Shown here in pieces: positions 26,734 to 38,650 of a DNA stretch of 64,000 nt. A model generated the notes under the pieces. The model was given only the letters and a program-made list of their open reading frames with translations, did not search any database and was not told where the DNA came from. This DNA comes from Roseovarius spongiae (lineage in GTDB: Bacteria; Pseudomonadota; Alphaproteobacteria; Rhodobacterales; Rhodobacteraceae), in NCBI RefSeq assembly GCF_003651245.1, contig NZ_RAPE01000005.1, positions 205,235 through 269,234 of the forward strand. Reading direction: 5' to 3'. Each line of letters starts with the position of its first letter. The first letter of the stretch is position 1. A program made the translations under genes and the position numbers.

Positions 26734-28092
26734 ATGACACAGGAAAAATGGGGCCAGGTAAAACAGGACCTGCTGAACACGGTGGGCAAGAACAATTTCG
26801 CAAACTGGATCGAACCTCTCGAGCTCGCCAGGATCGCGGACGGGGTCGCGACGTTCGATGTCCCTACCAGTTTCGTGGGCAATTACGTCTCGCAGAAATA
26901 CGGTGACCAGATTCTCTATCACCTGCGGGGAATCTCCCCGGAAATACGGCGGATCGCGTTCGAGGTGCCCGCCCGCCCGGCGCGCGCCCCGCGCCCAGCG
27001 CCCGCATCCGCGCCCAAACCGGCGAATGGCCGTGCCGAACGCGAATCGATGATCGCCGCCGCGCCGCTCGACCCGAAATTCACCTTCGACACCTTCGTGG
27101 TCGGCAAGCCGAACGAACTGGCCCATGCGGCGGCCAAGCGCGTCGCCGAGGGAGGCCCGGTTACCTTCAACCCGCTGTTCCTCTATGGGGGCGTCGGCCT
27201 GGGCAAGACCCACCTCATGCATGCGATCGCGTGGGAATTGCAGCAGAACCACCCCGCGCTCACCGTGCTTTACCTTTCGGCCGAGCAGTTCATGTATCGC
27301 TTCGTGCAGGCGCTGCGCGACCGCAAGATGATGGATTTCAAGGAAATGTTCCGCTCGGTCGACGTGCTCATGGTCGATGACGTGCAGTTCATCGCCGGCA
27401 AGGAAAGCACGCAAGAGGAGTTCTTTCACACCTTCAACGCGCTGGTCGACGGGGGCAAGCAGATCATCATCTCGGGCGACCGCGCGCCGGGCGAGATCGA
27501 AAAGCTCGAGGAACGGATCAAGTCGCGTCTGCAATGCGGGCTCGTGGTGGATTTGCACCCGACCAATTACGAACTGCGCCTTGGCATCCTGCAATCCAAG
27601 GTCGACTTTTATCGCGTGCAGTATCCCGACCTCGTGCTGGCCGACGGTGTGCTGGAATTCCTCGCCCATCGCATTCGCAAGAACGTGCGGGTGCTCGAAG
27701 GGGCGCTCACCCGCCTGTTCGCCTTCGCGTCGCTTGTGGGCCACGAGATCACGCTCGAGCTCACGCAGGACTGCCTTGCCGATGTGCTGCGCGCCTCTGA
27801 ACGCCAGGTCACGGTCGAGGAAATCCAGCGTCAGGTGTCGGACCATTACAACATCCGCCTGAGCGACCTCGTCGGCCCCAAGCGCACCCGCGTCTTCGCG
27901 CGGCCGCGGCAGGTGGCGATGTATCTGTGCAAGCAGATGACGTCGCGATCGCTTCCGGATATCGGGCGCCGCTTCGGCGGGCGCGATCACACCACGGTCA
28001 TGCATGGCGTGAAGCGGATCGAGGAACTGCGCGCGAGCGACGGGCAGATCGCCGAGGATCTGGACCTCCTGCGGCGCACGCTGGAAGGCTGA
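26734..28092 (+). CDS. dnaA: Chromosomal replication initiator DnaA
   Basis: The product has 452 residues. Domain I starts MTQEKWGQVKQDLLNTVGKN. A short linker rich in Pro and Ala follows. The AAA+ domain has Walker A (GGVGLGKTHLMHA, about residue 150) and Walker B (VLMVDDVQFIAGKES). The C-terminal DNA-binding domain has the DnaA signature FGGRDHTTVMHGVKRIEE. DnaA opens the origin. The ATG at 26734 is chosen because the longer frame lies in the leader. dnaN follows 127 bp later. Confidence 0.99.
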   Translation: MTQEKWGQVKQDLLNTVGKNNFANWIEPLELARIADGVATFDVPTSFVGNYVSQKYGDQILYHLRGISPEIRRIAFEVPARPARAPRPAPASAPKPANGRAERESMIAAAPLDPKFTFDTFVVGKPNELAHAAAKRVAEGGPVTFNPLFLYGGVGLGKTHLMHAIAWELQQNHPALTVLYLSAEQFMYRFVQALRDRKMMDFKEMFRSVDVLMVDDVQFIAGKESTQEEFFHTFNALVDGGKQIIISGDRAPGEIEKLEERIKSRLQCGLVVDLHPTNYELRLGILQSKVDFYRVQYPDLVLADGVLEFLAHRIRKNVRVLEGALTRLFAFASLVGHEITLELTQDCLADVLRASERQVTVEEIQRQVSDHYNIRLSDLVGPKRTRVFARPRQVAMYLCKQMTSRSLPDIGRRFGGRDHTTVMHGVKRIEELRASDGQIAEDLDLLRRTLEG

Positions 28093-28219
28093 ACACGTCG
28101 CTCCTTCGCCCTTGGCGGGCGTCCTCGCAGAGCGCGGGGCAGAAAAGGCTTGCGCAGAAAGGCGACCTTGCTAACGTGCGCTTCCCGGCGTCATGCCGGC
28201 AATTGCGAAGGACGAGGGC

Positions 28220-29338
28220 ATGAAACTCAGCATCGAACGGGCGGTTCTGCTCAAGGCCGTGGCGCAGGCGCAATCGGTGGTCGAGCGGCGCAACACCATC
28301 CCGATCCTCGCCAACGTGCTGATCGAGGCCGAAGGGTCCGAGGTCAGCTTCCGCGCGACCGACCTCGACATCGAGGTGGTGGACAAGGCAGCGGCGCAGG
28401 TCGAACGCGCCGGATCGACCACCGTTTCGGCCGTGCTTCTGCACGAGATCGTGCGCAAGTTGCCCGACGGCGCGCTGGTGACGCTCGCCGACGACAGCGC
28501 CGCGGGGCGGCTCACGGTCGAGGCGGGGCGCTCGAACTTCAACCTCGCGACGCTGCCCAAGGAGGACTTCCCGGTGATGGCGTCCTCGGAATACGCCAGC
28601 AATTTCGCGGCCAAGGCGCCGGTGCTGCGCCGCCTGTTCGACAAGTCGAAATTCGCCATCTCGACCGAGGAGACGCGCTACTATCTCAACGGCGTCTACA
28701 TGCACGTGTCTGAATCGGATGGCGGCAAGGTGCTGCGCTGCGTCGCCACCGACGGGCACCGCCTTGCGCGGATCGACGCGGACCTGCCCGAGGGCGCGGC
28801 GGAGATGCCCGGCGTGATCGTGCCGCGCAAGACCGTGGGCGAGCTGCGCAAGCTTCTCGACGACGACGAGATGGATATCGCCGTTTCGGTGAGCGAGACC
28901 AAGATCCGCTTTGCCACGCCCGACCTGACGCTCACGTCCAAGGTGATCGACGGCACCTTTCCCGATTACACCCGCGTCATCCCGCAGGGCAATTCCCGCA
29001 AGATGGAGGTCGACGCCGCCGAATTCGCGCAGGCCGTCGACCGGGTCGCCACCGTCAGTTCCGAACGCTCCCGCGCGGTGAAGCTGGCGCTCGACGAGGA
29101 CCGGCTGGTCCTGTCGGTCAACGCCCCCGACAGCGGCGCCGCCGAGGAGGAGCTTGCCGTCGCCTATGGCGACGAGCGGCTGGAAATCGGGTTCAACGCG
29201 AAATACCTGCTGGAAATCGCGTCGCAGGTGGATCGCGAAAACGCGGTTTTCCTGTTCAACTCGGCCGGTGATCCCACGCTGATGCGCGAAGGGAATGATC
29301 AGAGCGCGGTCTACGTGGTCATGCCGATGCGCGTGTGA
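28220..29338 (+). CDS. dnaN: DNA polymerase III sliding clamp, beta subunit
   Basis: The product has 372 residues, the standard clamp length. It starts MKLSIERAVLLKAVAQAQSV and has the conserved RRNTIPILANVLI, ATDGHRLARID and the C-terminal YVVMPMRV, which forms the hydrophobic pocket edge. The clamp tethers polymerase III to DNA. I use ATG at 28220; the in-frame ATG at 28193 adds nine residues outside the family start. Confidence 0.98.
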   Translation: MKLSIERAVLLKAVAQAQSVVERRNTIPILANVLIEAEGSEVSFRATDLDIEVVDKAAAQVERAGSTTVSAVLLHEIVRKLPDGALVTLADDSAAGRLTVEAGRSNFNLATLPKEDFPVMASSEYASNFAAKAPVLRRLFDKSKFAISTEETRYYLNGVYMHVSESDGGKVLRCVATDGHRLARIDADLPEGAAEMPGVIVPRKTVGELRKLLDDDEMDIAVSVSETKIRFATPDLTLTSKVIDGTFPDYTRVIPQGNSRKMEVDAAEFAQAVDRVATVSSERSRAVKLALDEDRLVLSVNAPDSGAAEEELAVAYGDERLEIGFNAKYLLEIASQVDRENAVFLFNSAGDPTLMREGNDQSAVYVVMPMRV

Positions 29339-29382
29339 TGCGCGTCGAATTAGAGTATTCTCGGAACATTGAAAGCCGGTGA

Positions 29383-30486
29383 ATGTCCGGCCTTCATCTT
29401 TCCTCCCTGACGCTGTCGCATTTCCGCTCGCATCGTTTCGCGCGGCTTGACCTCGATGCGCGGCCTGTCGCGATCTTCGGACCCAACGGCGCGGGCAAGA
29501 CCAACCTGATCGAAGCGGTGTCGCTGTTTTCACCGGGGCGCGGTCTGCGGCGCGCGGCGGCGCAGGACATGGCGCGCCGGCCCGAGGCGCTGGGCTGGAA
29601 GCTTACCGGCGTGCTGCACTCGCTCGGGCATGTGCACGAGGTCGAAATCCGGGCCGAGGATGGCGGCGCGCGGCAGGTGCGTATCGACGACAAGCCGGCG
29701 GCGCAGCTGGCGCTGGGGCGGATCGCGCGGGTGCTCTGGCTGGTGCCGAGCATGGACCGGCTCTGGATCGAGGGGGCCGAGGGGCGGCGGCGGTTCCTCG
29801 ATCGCGTCACGATGAGCTTTCTGCCCGGACATGCCGACGCGGTGCTGGCCTATGACAAGGCCATGCGCGAGCGGAACCGGCTGCTCAAGGACCAGGTGCG
29901 CGACGCGCATTGGTATGTCGCGCTCGAGGCGCAGATGGCCGCGCGCGGGGCCGAGATCGACGCCAACCGCCGCGCCGCGCTTGCGCAGCTGCACGCCGCG
30001 CAGGCCGAGGCCGAGACCGCCTTTCCCGCAGCCGAGCTGGAGCTGACCTCGACCGAGGGCGAGATGCCGCAGGACGCGGAGGCCTTTCGCGCCGTGCTGG
30101 CCGAGAGCCGGTTTCGCGACCTTGTGGCCGGGCGCACGCTGTTCGGACCGCACCGCGCGGATTTGCACGGCGTCTATGCCGCCAAGGGCGTTCCCGCGCG
30201 CGACTGTTCGACCGGCGAACAGAAGGCGCTCTTGGTGTCGCTGATCCTCGCCAACGCGCGCGCGCTGAGCGAAGGGTTCGGCGCGCCGCCGATCCTGCTT
30301 TTGGACGAGGTGGCGGCGCATCTCGACGCGGGGCGGCGCGCCGCGCTCTACGAAGAGATCTGCGGCCTCGGGGCGCAGGCCTGGATGACCGGGACCGGGG
30401 CGGAATTGTTCGCGGAACTGGGCGATCGGGCGCAGCATGTCGAGGTGACCGAGACCGGCGGCGTATCGGACGTGCGGCGGCTCTGA
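29383..30486 (+). CDS. recF: Recombination mediator RecF
   Basis: The product has 367 residues. Walker A is PNGAGKTNLIEAVSLFSPGR, and the ABC-type signature STGEQKALLVSL and Walker B PPILLLDEVAAHLD lie near the C-terminus. RecF helps RecA load on gapped DNA. It sits between dnaN and gyrB, as in many bacteria. The start is ATG at 29383, 44 bp after dnaN. Confidence 0.97.
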   Translation: MSGLHLSSLTLSHFRSHRFARLDLDARPVAIFGPNGAGKTNLIEAVSLFSPGRGLRRAAAQDMARRPEALGWKLTGVLHSLGHVHEVEIRAEDGGARQVRIDDKPAAQLALGRIARVLWLVPSMDRLWIEGAEGRRRFLDRVTMSFLPGHADAVLAYDKAMRERNRLLKDQVRDAHWYVALEAQMAARGAEIDANRRAALAQLHAAQAEAETAFPAAELELTSTEGEMPQDAEAFRAVLAESRFRDLVAGRTLFGPHRADLHGVYAAKGVPARDCSTGEQKALLVSLILANARALSEGFGAPPILLLDEVAAHLDAGRRAALYEEICGLGAQAWMTGTGAELFAELGDRAQHVEVTETGGVSDVRRL

Positions 30487-32988
<2,502 letters not shown>

Positions 32989-32993
32989 GAGTG
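32989..32993. repeat. Target-site duplication, left copy (GAGTG)
   Basis: These five bases lie directly after the gyrB stop and directly before the left transposon end (TGTAG). The identical GAGTG follows the right end at 62956-62960. A 5-bp duplication is what Tn7-type transposition produces. Confidence 0.93.
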
Positions 32994-33078
32994 TGTAGGA
33001 TTGCGTGTAATCGTGCGCGATACCCAAAGGTTTGCGCGATTTGCGCATAAGTTTGCGTAATCGCAAATGTGGGAACTG
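32994..33078 (+). repeat. Left end of the transposon with TnsB-site repeats
   Basis: The terminal repeat is at 32994-33019. A 35-base block at 33023-33057 (core TTGCGCGATTTGC) matches the right end in inverted orientation at 29 of 35 positions. A further degenerate copy (GTTTGCGTAATCGCAAAT) follows at about 33051-33068. Several spaced repeats inside each end are the layout expected for TnsB binding. Confidence 0.8.
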
Positions 33079-33099
33079 AACAAGATAAAGAAACCAGCG

Positions 33100-33584
33100 G
33101 TGCAATCGAGGGATGAGCATTCAGCGGGTCAATTTTGGAATCCCTTGAAAAGGGTGCATAACTTGCCTCTATCGCTTGTCTTCAAAGTGGATGCGCCGAC
33201 AAGCTAATTTTGCATTATGATGACAAGCTTAATCCGGCCATTTTCACGAAATGCCGGCCATTGAGGGAAATCACGTTTGCAGCGTGATTTTCACTGCTCA
33301 TCGCGATTTTGGCCCAAAGTTGGCTTCCTGAACGGAACATGGGTCCGGGCGTCAGTCAACGGAAATGGAAATTGAAGTTTTTTGAAAGTATTTCGCCACG
33401 GGATGTGCGCGAGCTCTTCCTTTGGGCAGGACGGGTTGCCGGCACCTGTCACTGGTTGGCGAAGATGGCGGAAATGCAAAAGGCCGCGGGCAATCCCGCG
33501 GCCTTTGTCTTTTGTTTACTGGTGGCCCTGCATTGGGGCCGCCCTACCCAGCCTGAGGATTGGCCGCGAGTAGGTCTCTCCGCG
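33100..33584. other. Non-coding stretch inside the left end
   Basis: I see no convincing gene in this 480-bp stretch. It contains a direct repeat of CCGGCCATT around 33234 and 33254, a hairpin AAATCACG/CGTGATTT at 33268-33290 with a 7-base loop, and a strong terminator-like stem at 33479. The open frame covering 33309-33722 lies across the unknown gene on the other strand and looks like noise. Confidence 0.5.
33479..33506 (-). terminator. Strong hairpin, likely bidirectional terminator
   Basis: AAAGGCCGCGGG and its exact complement form a 12-bp stem with a 4-base loop. On the plus strand GTCTTTTGTTT follows. On the minus strand it lies 78 bp after the unknown gene ending at 33585. It probably ends transcription from that gene and shields the left end. 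Confidence 0.7.
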
Positions 33585-34022
33585 TCAGGCGGCTTTCAGG
33601 CTGGCAATCTGAAGCTCGGCATCGACGCGGGCGGCGAGAAGATCCCGCATGGCCAGCACCATCCTGAGATGCGCCAGATGAGCGTCGAGGTCGGCACCCT
33701 TCTCCGACAGGATCGGCACTGATCTGACCTGGCCGATAGCGCCAAGCTCCGGGTCATTGACCCCGTCGAACACGTTCCGGTGGCCGAGGGTCTCGCGCGC
33801 AACCGCCGCTTCCAGGATGCCGAGCGCGCAGGCGATGTGATTGGCCGCTGCGCTCGCGAGAGGTCCCTCCTCGCGAAGGGCGGCAACTGCACCCAACAGG
33901 GCAAGCTGGTCTGTTGGCAACAATGCGTCGGCGGTGTGTTGGACCGCGTCATGCATGACATCGAGCCCGAGCAGGATGCGTGCCCAGAGGTCTTCGAGAG
34001 ACAGGTGATCGTGGTATTTCAT
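33585..34022 (-). CDS. Unknown cargo protein, helical
   Basis: The product has 145 residues and no membrane segment. It is helical and rich in Ala, Leu, His and Asp. Blocks such as LLGLDVMHDAVQHTADALLP and HLRMVLAMRDLLAARVDAEL would form amphipathic helices. A ribosome site (AAAGGA) precedes the ATG. It is the last of three minus-strand genes next to the left end, following the small gene at 34095. I do not recognise the family. The neighbouring TnsA-like gene suggests a link to the element rather than to host metabolism. Confidence 0.55.
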   Translation of the reverse strand: MKYHDHLSLEDLWARILLGLDVMHDAVQHTADALLPTDQLALLGAVAALREEGPLASAAANHIACALGILEAAVARETLGHRNVFDGVNDPELGAIGQVRSVPILSEKGADLDAHLAHLRMVLAMRDLLAARVDAELQIASLKAA

Positions 34023-34094
34023 TGTTTTTTCCTTTCATCGCGCAGTGCGCCGATGGGGGGCAACTCGCCAGCTGCTTGCAACCGGCGAGCCATT

Positions 34095-34508
34095 TCAGGC
34101 GGCGTCCTGTTCGCGCAAGGTCTGCGCCAGAGCAGCTTGGCGCTCGTCACGCTCGCCGATCTCGACCAGCAGATCGAAAAGCCGGTCGGTCGAGATGCAG
34201 ATCTGCTCGACTTCGGGGCTGTCAGGGTCGAGCAACACCCAGGACGAAAGATTCGGCTCGAACCCGTCGAAGACCGGGTCGAGGGACAGCAGCCGGTGCA
34301 GATTGACCAGCCTGCGCCGGATCCCGCGATCGAGGCATGTCGCCTCGCGCAGGTCGGACATCAGGCGCAGGACACGGGCGGTGCCAGCGTCCCCATCGAT
34401 CAGCCCGGCGGCATTGCACAGCGCGGCGCCGGTTCCAGCGAAATGCGAGCGGACGGCGATGAGCGCCGGGTCTGCAGACAGGGTTTTGGCGGGTAGTTTA
34501 CGCAGCAT
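34095..34508 (-). CDS. Unknown cargo protein, partner of the 33585 gene
   Basis: The product has 137 residues. I chose ATG at 34508 because GGAGG lies 7 bases upstream; the longer frame has no ribosome site. It is helical, with LHRLLSLDPVFDGF and RLFDLLVEIGERDERQA, and an acidic stretch LLDPDSPEVEQICIST. It lies 72 bp before the 33585 gene and is probably cotranscribed with it. No known family was recognised. Confidence 0.6.
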   Translation of the reverse strand: MLRKLPAKTLSADPALIAVRSHFAGTGAALCNAAGLIDGDAGTARVLRLMSDLREATCLDRGIRRRLVNLHRLLSLDPVFDGFEPNLSSWVLLDPDSPEVEQICISTDRLFDLLVEIGERDERQAALAQTLREQDAA

Positions 34509-34889
34509 GGTGATCCTCCATTCTTGTTGCGCGTCTGCCAGTCGTGGCAGCATCAAGCCTGTCTGCAGTCGGGTGTTCGGGATTGCTCTCCTTCGGTTTT
34601 GTCCGGGCCGTCGGGCCGATGTTCTCGTCTCCTGTGAAAGACATTGGCCGTTCTTCAGCAGGGCGAAGAAAAAACTTCGATCCGGAAGGAAATCTCCGCA
34701 GGATCTTGTCGTCAGCCGGCCCCACCACGCCGGGTGACGACAGGGATCAGCGGACAAGGAACCGCCTTTCATGCGCCGATATGCTGGGTTCGGGTCCGGG
34801 GGGGAGCCCGGACCCGGCGGCAGAAAAAGAAAGGCCCCCGCAGCCGTGGATGACTGCGGGGGCCCATCTCGAGGGCAGGCAAGGGGCGC
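34509..34889 (-). other. Gap between unknown genes and the LENQ gene
   Basis: No coding sequence is supported here. The gap carries the LENQ-gene terminator at 34822-34864 and, nearer 34508, the presumed promoter of the two unknown genes. Confidence 0.5.
34822..34864 (-). terminator. Terminator of the LENQ-motif gene
   Basis: On the minus strand GGCCCCCGCAG pairs with its complement over 11 bp, and the 3' side runs into TTTCTTTTTCT. It begins about 26 bp after the stop of the gene at 34890. This is a classical intrinsic terminator. Confidence 0.85.
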
Positions 34890-35633
34890 CTACTTGTCGC
34901 CAAAACTCCAGGTCTCGGCGGCGTCGTCTGCCGCCGGCCCGTAGAACCTGTCATCGGGCGCCTCCGAGGTTTGTGCGGGTGCGGCATCGACGGGTGCTGC
35001 AGCCTCCGCCGCCGGCTGCGTGGCCTGGGAATGCGGCGTCGGGAACTCGAGGCTCAGACCATCCGTCGCGGGAGGCATCTGCTCCTCACGCGGCGTTTCG
35101 TCGACTTCGAGCCCGACGAGAAGGCTATCCTCAAGCTCGGCGAGGCGCTTCTCTGTCATTATTGTCACGCGATCCGCGAAGTCCTGAGTGACCTGTTCAG
35201 CGAAGCAGCCGATCAGGTCGCGAAAATCGTCATCCGCAAGCTTCTTGTCATACTTGACCATAATCGCGATCCGGCTGCCGTCAGCCATCGTTGCCCGAAA
35301 ATCAAAGAAGAGCCTCTTCTGCGATCCATCCTTAGCCTGCCAGTTGAACAGCACCTGGTTTTCCAGGTTCACGACATCGGGCCGGGCGAGCAAGACAAGC
35401 GCCACGCGCATTTCCGTGAGGCTGTCTGTGTTCATCACGCAGCCGGCACCCGGCCCGTGCACGAAAGCGCAGGCGAAATGCTTCTTTCCGTCGACGGCCG
35501 GCTTACGCGCGGTCACGGGGCGAGCCGGCAGCATGGCCTCCGAGTTCGTGTTGGCCGCCGCGGCGTAGGCGAGCGAGCTGCCATCGCTCGTTTGGCTCAG
35601 ATCAAGGCCGGTTTCGTTCAGATGGTGATCCAA
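34890..35633 (-). CDS. LENQ-motif protein, TnsA-like nuclease fold, intact copy
   Basis: The product has 247 residues. The central part (about residues 70-165) reads EMRVALVLLARPDVVNLENQ, then FFDFRATMADG, then IMVKYDKK. This spacing parallels the TnsA endonuclease domain (S..E, DPxV...Q, PDF, ExK): compare the TnsA at 57280 with DPRVRRIVAQ, TPDF and VEGKH. If the match is right, the first catalytic Asp is kept (DFR), but the Glu of ExK is replaced by Met (MVK), so activity is doubtful. The C-terminal third is proline- and alanine-rich. The start is TTG at 35633, supported by AAGGAG. Two broken relatives lie at 56460 and 56978. A restriction- or transposition-related role is inference. Confidence 0.7.
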   Translation of the reverse strand: MDHHLNETGLDLSQTSDGSSLAYAAAANTNSEAMLPARPVTARKPAVDGKKHFACAFVHGPGAGCVMNTDSLTEMRVALVLLARPDVVNLENQVLFNWQAKDGSQKRLFFDFRATMADGSRIAIMVKYDKKLADDDFRDLIGCFAEQVTQDFADRVTIMTEKRLAELEDSLLVGLEVDETPREEQMPPATDGLSLEFPTPHSQATQPAAEAAAPVDAAPAQTSEAPDDRFYGPAADDAAETWSFGDK

Positions 35634-36184
35634 TTTCTTGCTCCTTCTTGGTTCTGGCGGGGCACCGATCGCGCCCGGCTCAAGGAGGAAATTGGTTGAT
35701 CCGAAAATTTCCGAAGCAATTAGGAGGCTGAAAACGCAAGAAAGTTGAAAAATGCCTGTTAAGGCGTTGATACAGAACGAAAGAAAGATTCTCCGGAACG
35801 GTGAGCCGGCCGGTGCAGGCGGCTGACCGGCTCCTATCCGGCTCGACGATTGCGCTTTACATCATCGATCTGCCAACCATGAACTCATTGTCCAATGTCT
35901 GGATCGTGGAGGCTACAGCCCGTAAAATCATGGTTTCGCACAGCCCCGGCAACGGTGCGGGGCGGAAGGACGAGATCGACCGGCCATGGCGTGTTCGATG
36001 TCATGTTTTGACAGATCCAGCATGGATCAATTGCGGTGGCTTGAACCTCATGGCCAAAGGAACTTGTGACCGCCTGATGACCGTATCACCTGCGCGGACT
36101 TCACCTATAGCGAAGCGAATTGCTCCATTGCTCTTGTTTTCGGATTGTCGCAGGTTGACGCCATAAATCGAGCGAGTAGACGTG
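35634..36184. other. Gap upstream of the restriction operon
   Basis: This 551-bp gap separates the divergent LENQ gene and hsdM, so it should hold both promoters. An open frame at 35801-36166 exists, but it has no ribosome site or recognisable family, so I do not call it. Confidence 0.45.
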
Positions 36185-38650
36185 ATGCCTTTGACTCTGG
36201 CCCAGCTTGAGCGCCACCTTTTTAGCGCCGCAGACATCCTTCGCGGCAAGATGGATGCCTCCGAATTCAAGGAATATATCTTTGGGATGCTATTCCTGAA
36301 AAGGAGTTCCGATGTTTTTGAACAGGCGCGCCTTGATGTTATTCAAAGACGTATTGCCAATGGAGCTTCCCCTGCCGCGGCCGCGGCAGATGCCGAGAAT
36401 AAGGTCTGGTACGGGCGAAGCGGCACTTTTTGGGTTCCACCGCAGTCGCGCTTCGGGTTTCTCGTGGATGAAGCCCATGAAAATATTGGTGATACACTCA
36501 ACAAAGCTCTCGGAGGGATCGAGTCCGAGAACATCGCCCTGGAGGGCGTACTCGACCATATCGACTTCACCCGTAAGGTCGGGCAGAGCAAGCTCAGCGA
36601 TGGCAAGCTTCGCCAGCTTATCACCCACTTCGGTGACATTCGCCTTCGGAATGAAGATTTCGAATTCCCGGATCTTCTTGGTGCCGCCTACGAATTCCTT
36701 ATCGGCGAGTTCGCAGATTCCGCCGGTAAAAAAGGTGGCGAGTTCTATACCCCACGTTCCGTCGTCCGGATGATGGTTCGTCTCCTGAAGCCCAGGCTTG
36801 AACATGACATCTATGACCCCTGCTGCGGGTCCGGCGGTATGCTGATTGCAGCCAAGGAATATATCGACGAACATGGTCAGGATGGCCGCAAAGCCAATCT
36901 TTTTGGTCAGGAGAACGCTGGCACAGTCTGGTCCATCGCCAAGATGAACATGCTGCTGCATGGCATCAACAGCGCCGATCTGCGCAATGATGATACGCTC
37001 GGAGAGCCGCAGCACGTCGAAGACGGCGAACTGAGGCGCTTTGACCGGATCCTGACCAATCCGCCTTTTTCGATCAACTGGGGATCGAAGGACAAGAACC
37101 GCGCCGGTGAATATACTTGGCAGCCCAAGTTTCGGGAGCGGTTTTTCCACGAGGTGCCTCTTGGCTCTAAGAAAGCCGACCTCATGTTCCTGCAGCACAT
37201 GCTGCACGTCACGCGCGACGGCGGAATGATTGCGACGGTCATGCCTCACGGCGTGCTCTTCCGAGGGGGAGATGAGGGCAAGATCCGCCAGAAGATCATC
37301 GAGAGCGACCAGATCGAAGCGGTGATCGGCCTCGGCCCGCAGCTCTTTTATGGCACCGGCATTCCCGCCTGTATCATCGTCCTGCGCCAGCGGAGCCACG
37401 TGGGAGCAAACCTCGTCTCGGGCAAACCCGAGGAGCGCCAGGGCAAGGTGCTCTTCATCAACGCCGACCGCGAATATTTCGAGGGGCGCGCGCAGAACCA
37501 CCTGCTGCCCGAGCACATCGAGAAGATCGTCACCACCTTTGAGGAATACCGCGAGGTTCCCGGTTTTTCGACCATCGTCGACCTGAAGACGCTGGAAGAG
37601 AACGACTGGAACCTGAATATCCGCCGCTACGCCGACAACGCCCCGCCACCCGAGCCGCATGACGTCCGCGCCCATCTGGTCGGCGGCATTCCCAAGGCCG
37701 AGGTCGAGGCAAAGGCCGATCTTTTCACCGCCCACGGGCTCGACCCGATGGACCTGCTCACGCCGCGCGATGACCGCTACCTTGATTTCGCCGCCCATCT
37801 GACGGCCAAACCCGACCTGAAACCGGCGATTGAGGCCAATACCGGCCTCCTGGCCCGTGAGGCGCAGATCAGGGACAGCTTCAACGCGTGGTGGACCGCG
37901 CATCAGGACAACATCCTGACCCTCGCAGGCGCGGACGATCCGGCGGCGCTTGTCACGCTGCGGGATCAACTTCTTTCCAGCTTTTCGGACACGCTCGAAA
38001 CCCTTGCCATGCTGGACCCGTTCACGGTGCGCGGGATCATTGCGCAGTTCTGGATGCAGGCGCGGTTCGATTTTCTCACCCTCATGGCGCGCGATACCAA
38101 GGGGGTCGTGGATGCCTGGCGCACCTCCATCGTCACGGCGCTGGAGGACAAGGGAAACCGCGAAAACCCGCTCGATCATAAGCTGGTTGCGGTCCTGATG
38201 GGCGATTTCGTGCGCGAGATTGCCGAGTTGGAGGCGCGCAAGGCCGAACTTGATGCGCAGATCAAGGCGGCGACTGCGAAGCCGGAGGAGGGCGAGGAGG
38301 AAGAGGACGGCGCCGAACCGGTGGACGAGGCGCAGATCAAGCGCTGGAGGAAGGAACTGACCGAGGTCAGGAAAACCCTGAAGGCAAAACATGCCCAGTT
38401 CACCGACCGGATCAACAAGGATGTTGATGGGCTGTCACCGGAAGAGGCCGCCTACCTGCTGCTGAAGATCCTGCATGACGACATGGAAAACATCCTGACC
38501 CGCTATATCGCCGCGCAGCGCGGGCAGATCGTGGCGGCGTTCGAGAATTGGTGGGACAAGTATCGCGTGACCCTGACCGAGATCGAGGGCGCACGGGCCG
38601 AGGCGACCGAGAAACTGGCCGGGTTCCTGAGGGGGTTGGGGTATGTCTGA
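36185..38650 (+). CDS. hsdM: Type I restriction system methyltransferase HsdM
   Basis: The product has 821 residues. The N-terminal HsdM helical domain is followed by an N6-adenine methyltransferase domain with the SAM motif DPCCGSGGM (about residue 213) and the catalytic motif TNPPFSINW (about residue 295). The C-terminal 300 residues are charged and helical, with an acidic EEGEEEEDG stretch. This makes the protein clearly longer than the classical form of about 500 residues. It methylates the host recognition site and forms the M2S core. I chose ATG at 36185 over GTG at 36182. It overlaps hsdS by 8 bp. Confidence 0.96.
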   Translation: MPLTLAQLERHLFSAADILRGKMDASEFKEYIFGMLFLKRSSDVFEQARLDVIQRRIANGASPAAAAADAENKVWYGRSGTFWVPPQSRFGFLVDEAHENIGDTLNKALGGIESENIALEGVLDHIDFTRKVGQSKLSDGKLRQLITHFGDIRLRNEDFEFPDLLGAAYEFLIGEFADSAGKKGGEFYTPRSVVRMMVRLLKPRLEHDIYDPCCGSGGMLIAAKEYIDEHGQDGRKANLFGQENAGTVWSIAKMNMLLHGINSADLRNDDTLGEPQHVEDGELRRFDRILTNPPFSINWGSKDKNRAGEYTWQPKFRERFFHEVPLGSKKADLMFLQHMLHVTRDGGMIATVMPHGVLFRGGDEGKIRQKIIESDQIEAVIGLGPQLFYGTGIPACIIVLRQRSHVGANLVSGKPEERQGKVLFINADREYFEGRAQNHLLPEHIEKIVTTFEEYREVPGFSTIVDLKTLEENDWNLNIRRYADNAPPPEPHDVRAHLVGGIPKAEVEAKADLFTAHGLDPMDLLTPRDDRYLDFAAHLTAKPDLKPAIEANTGLLAREAQIRDSFNAWWTAHQDNILTLAGADDPAALVTLRDQLLSSFSDTLETLAMLDPFTVRGIIAQFWMQARFDFLTLMARDTKGVVDAWRTSIVTALEDKGNRENPLDHKLVAVLMGDFVREIAELEARKAELDAQIKAATAKPEEGEEEEDGAEPVDEAQIKRWRKELTEVRKTLKAKHAQFTDRINKDVDGLSPEEAAYLLLKILHDDMENILTRYIAAQRGQIVAAFENWWDKYRVTLTEIEGARAEATEKLAGFLRGLGYV

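Noticed and set aside
33309..33722. 137-residue open frame near the left end
   Set aside because: It crosses a strong terminator stem and runs antisense into a better-supported gene.
35801..36166. 121-residue open frame before hsdM
   Set aside because: No ribosome site, no recognisable family and unnatural composition; it lies in the promoter gap.
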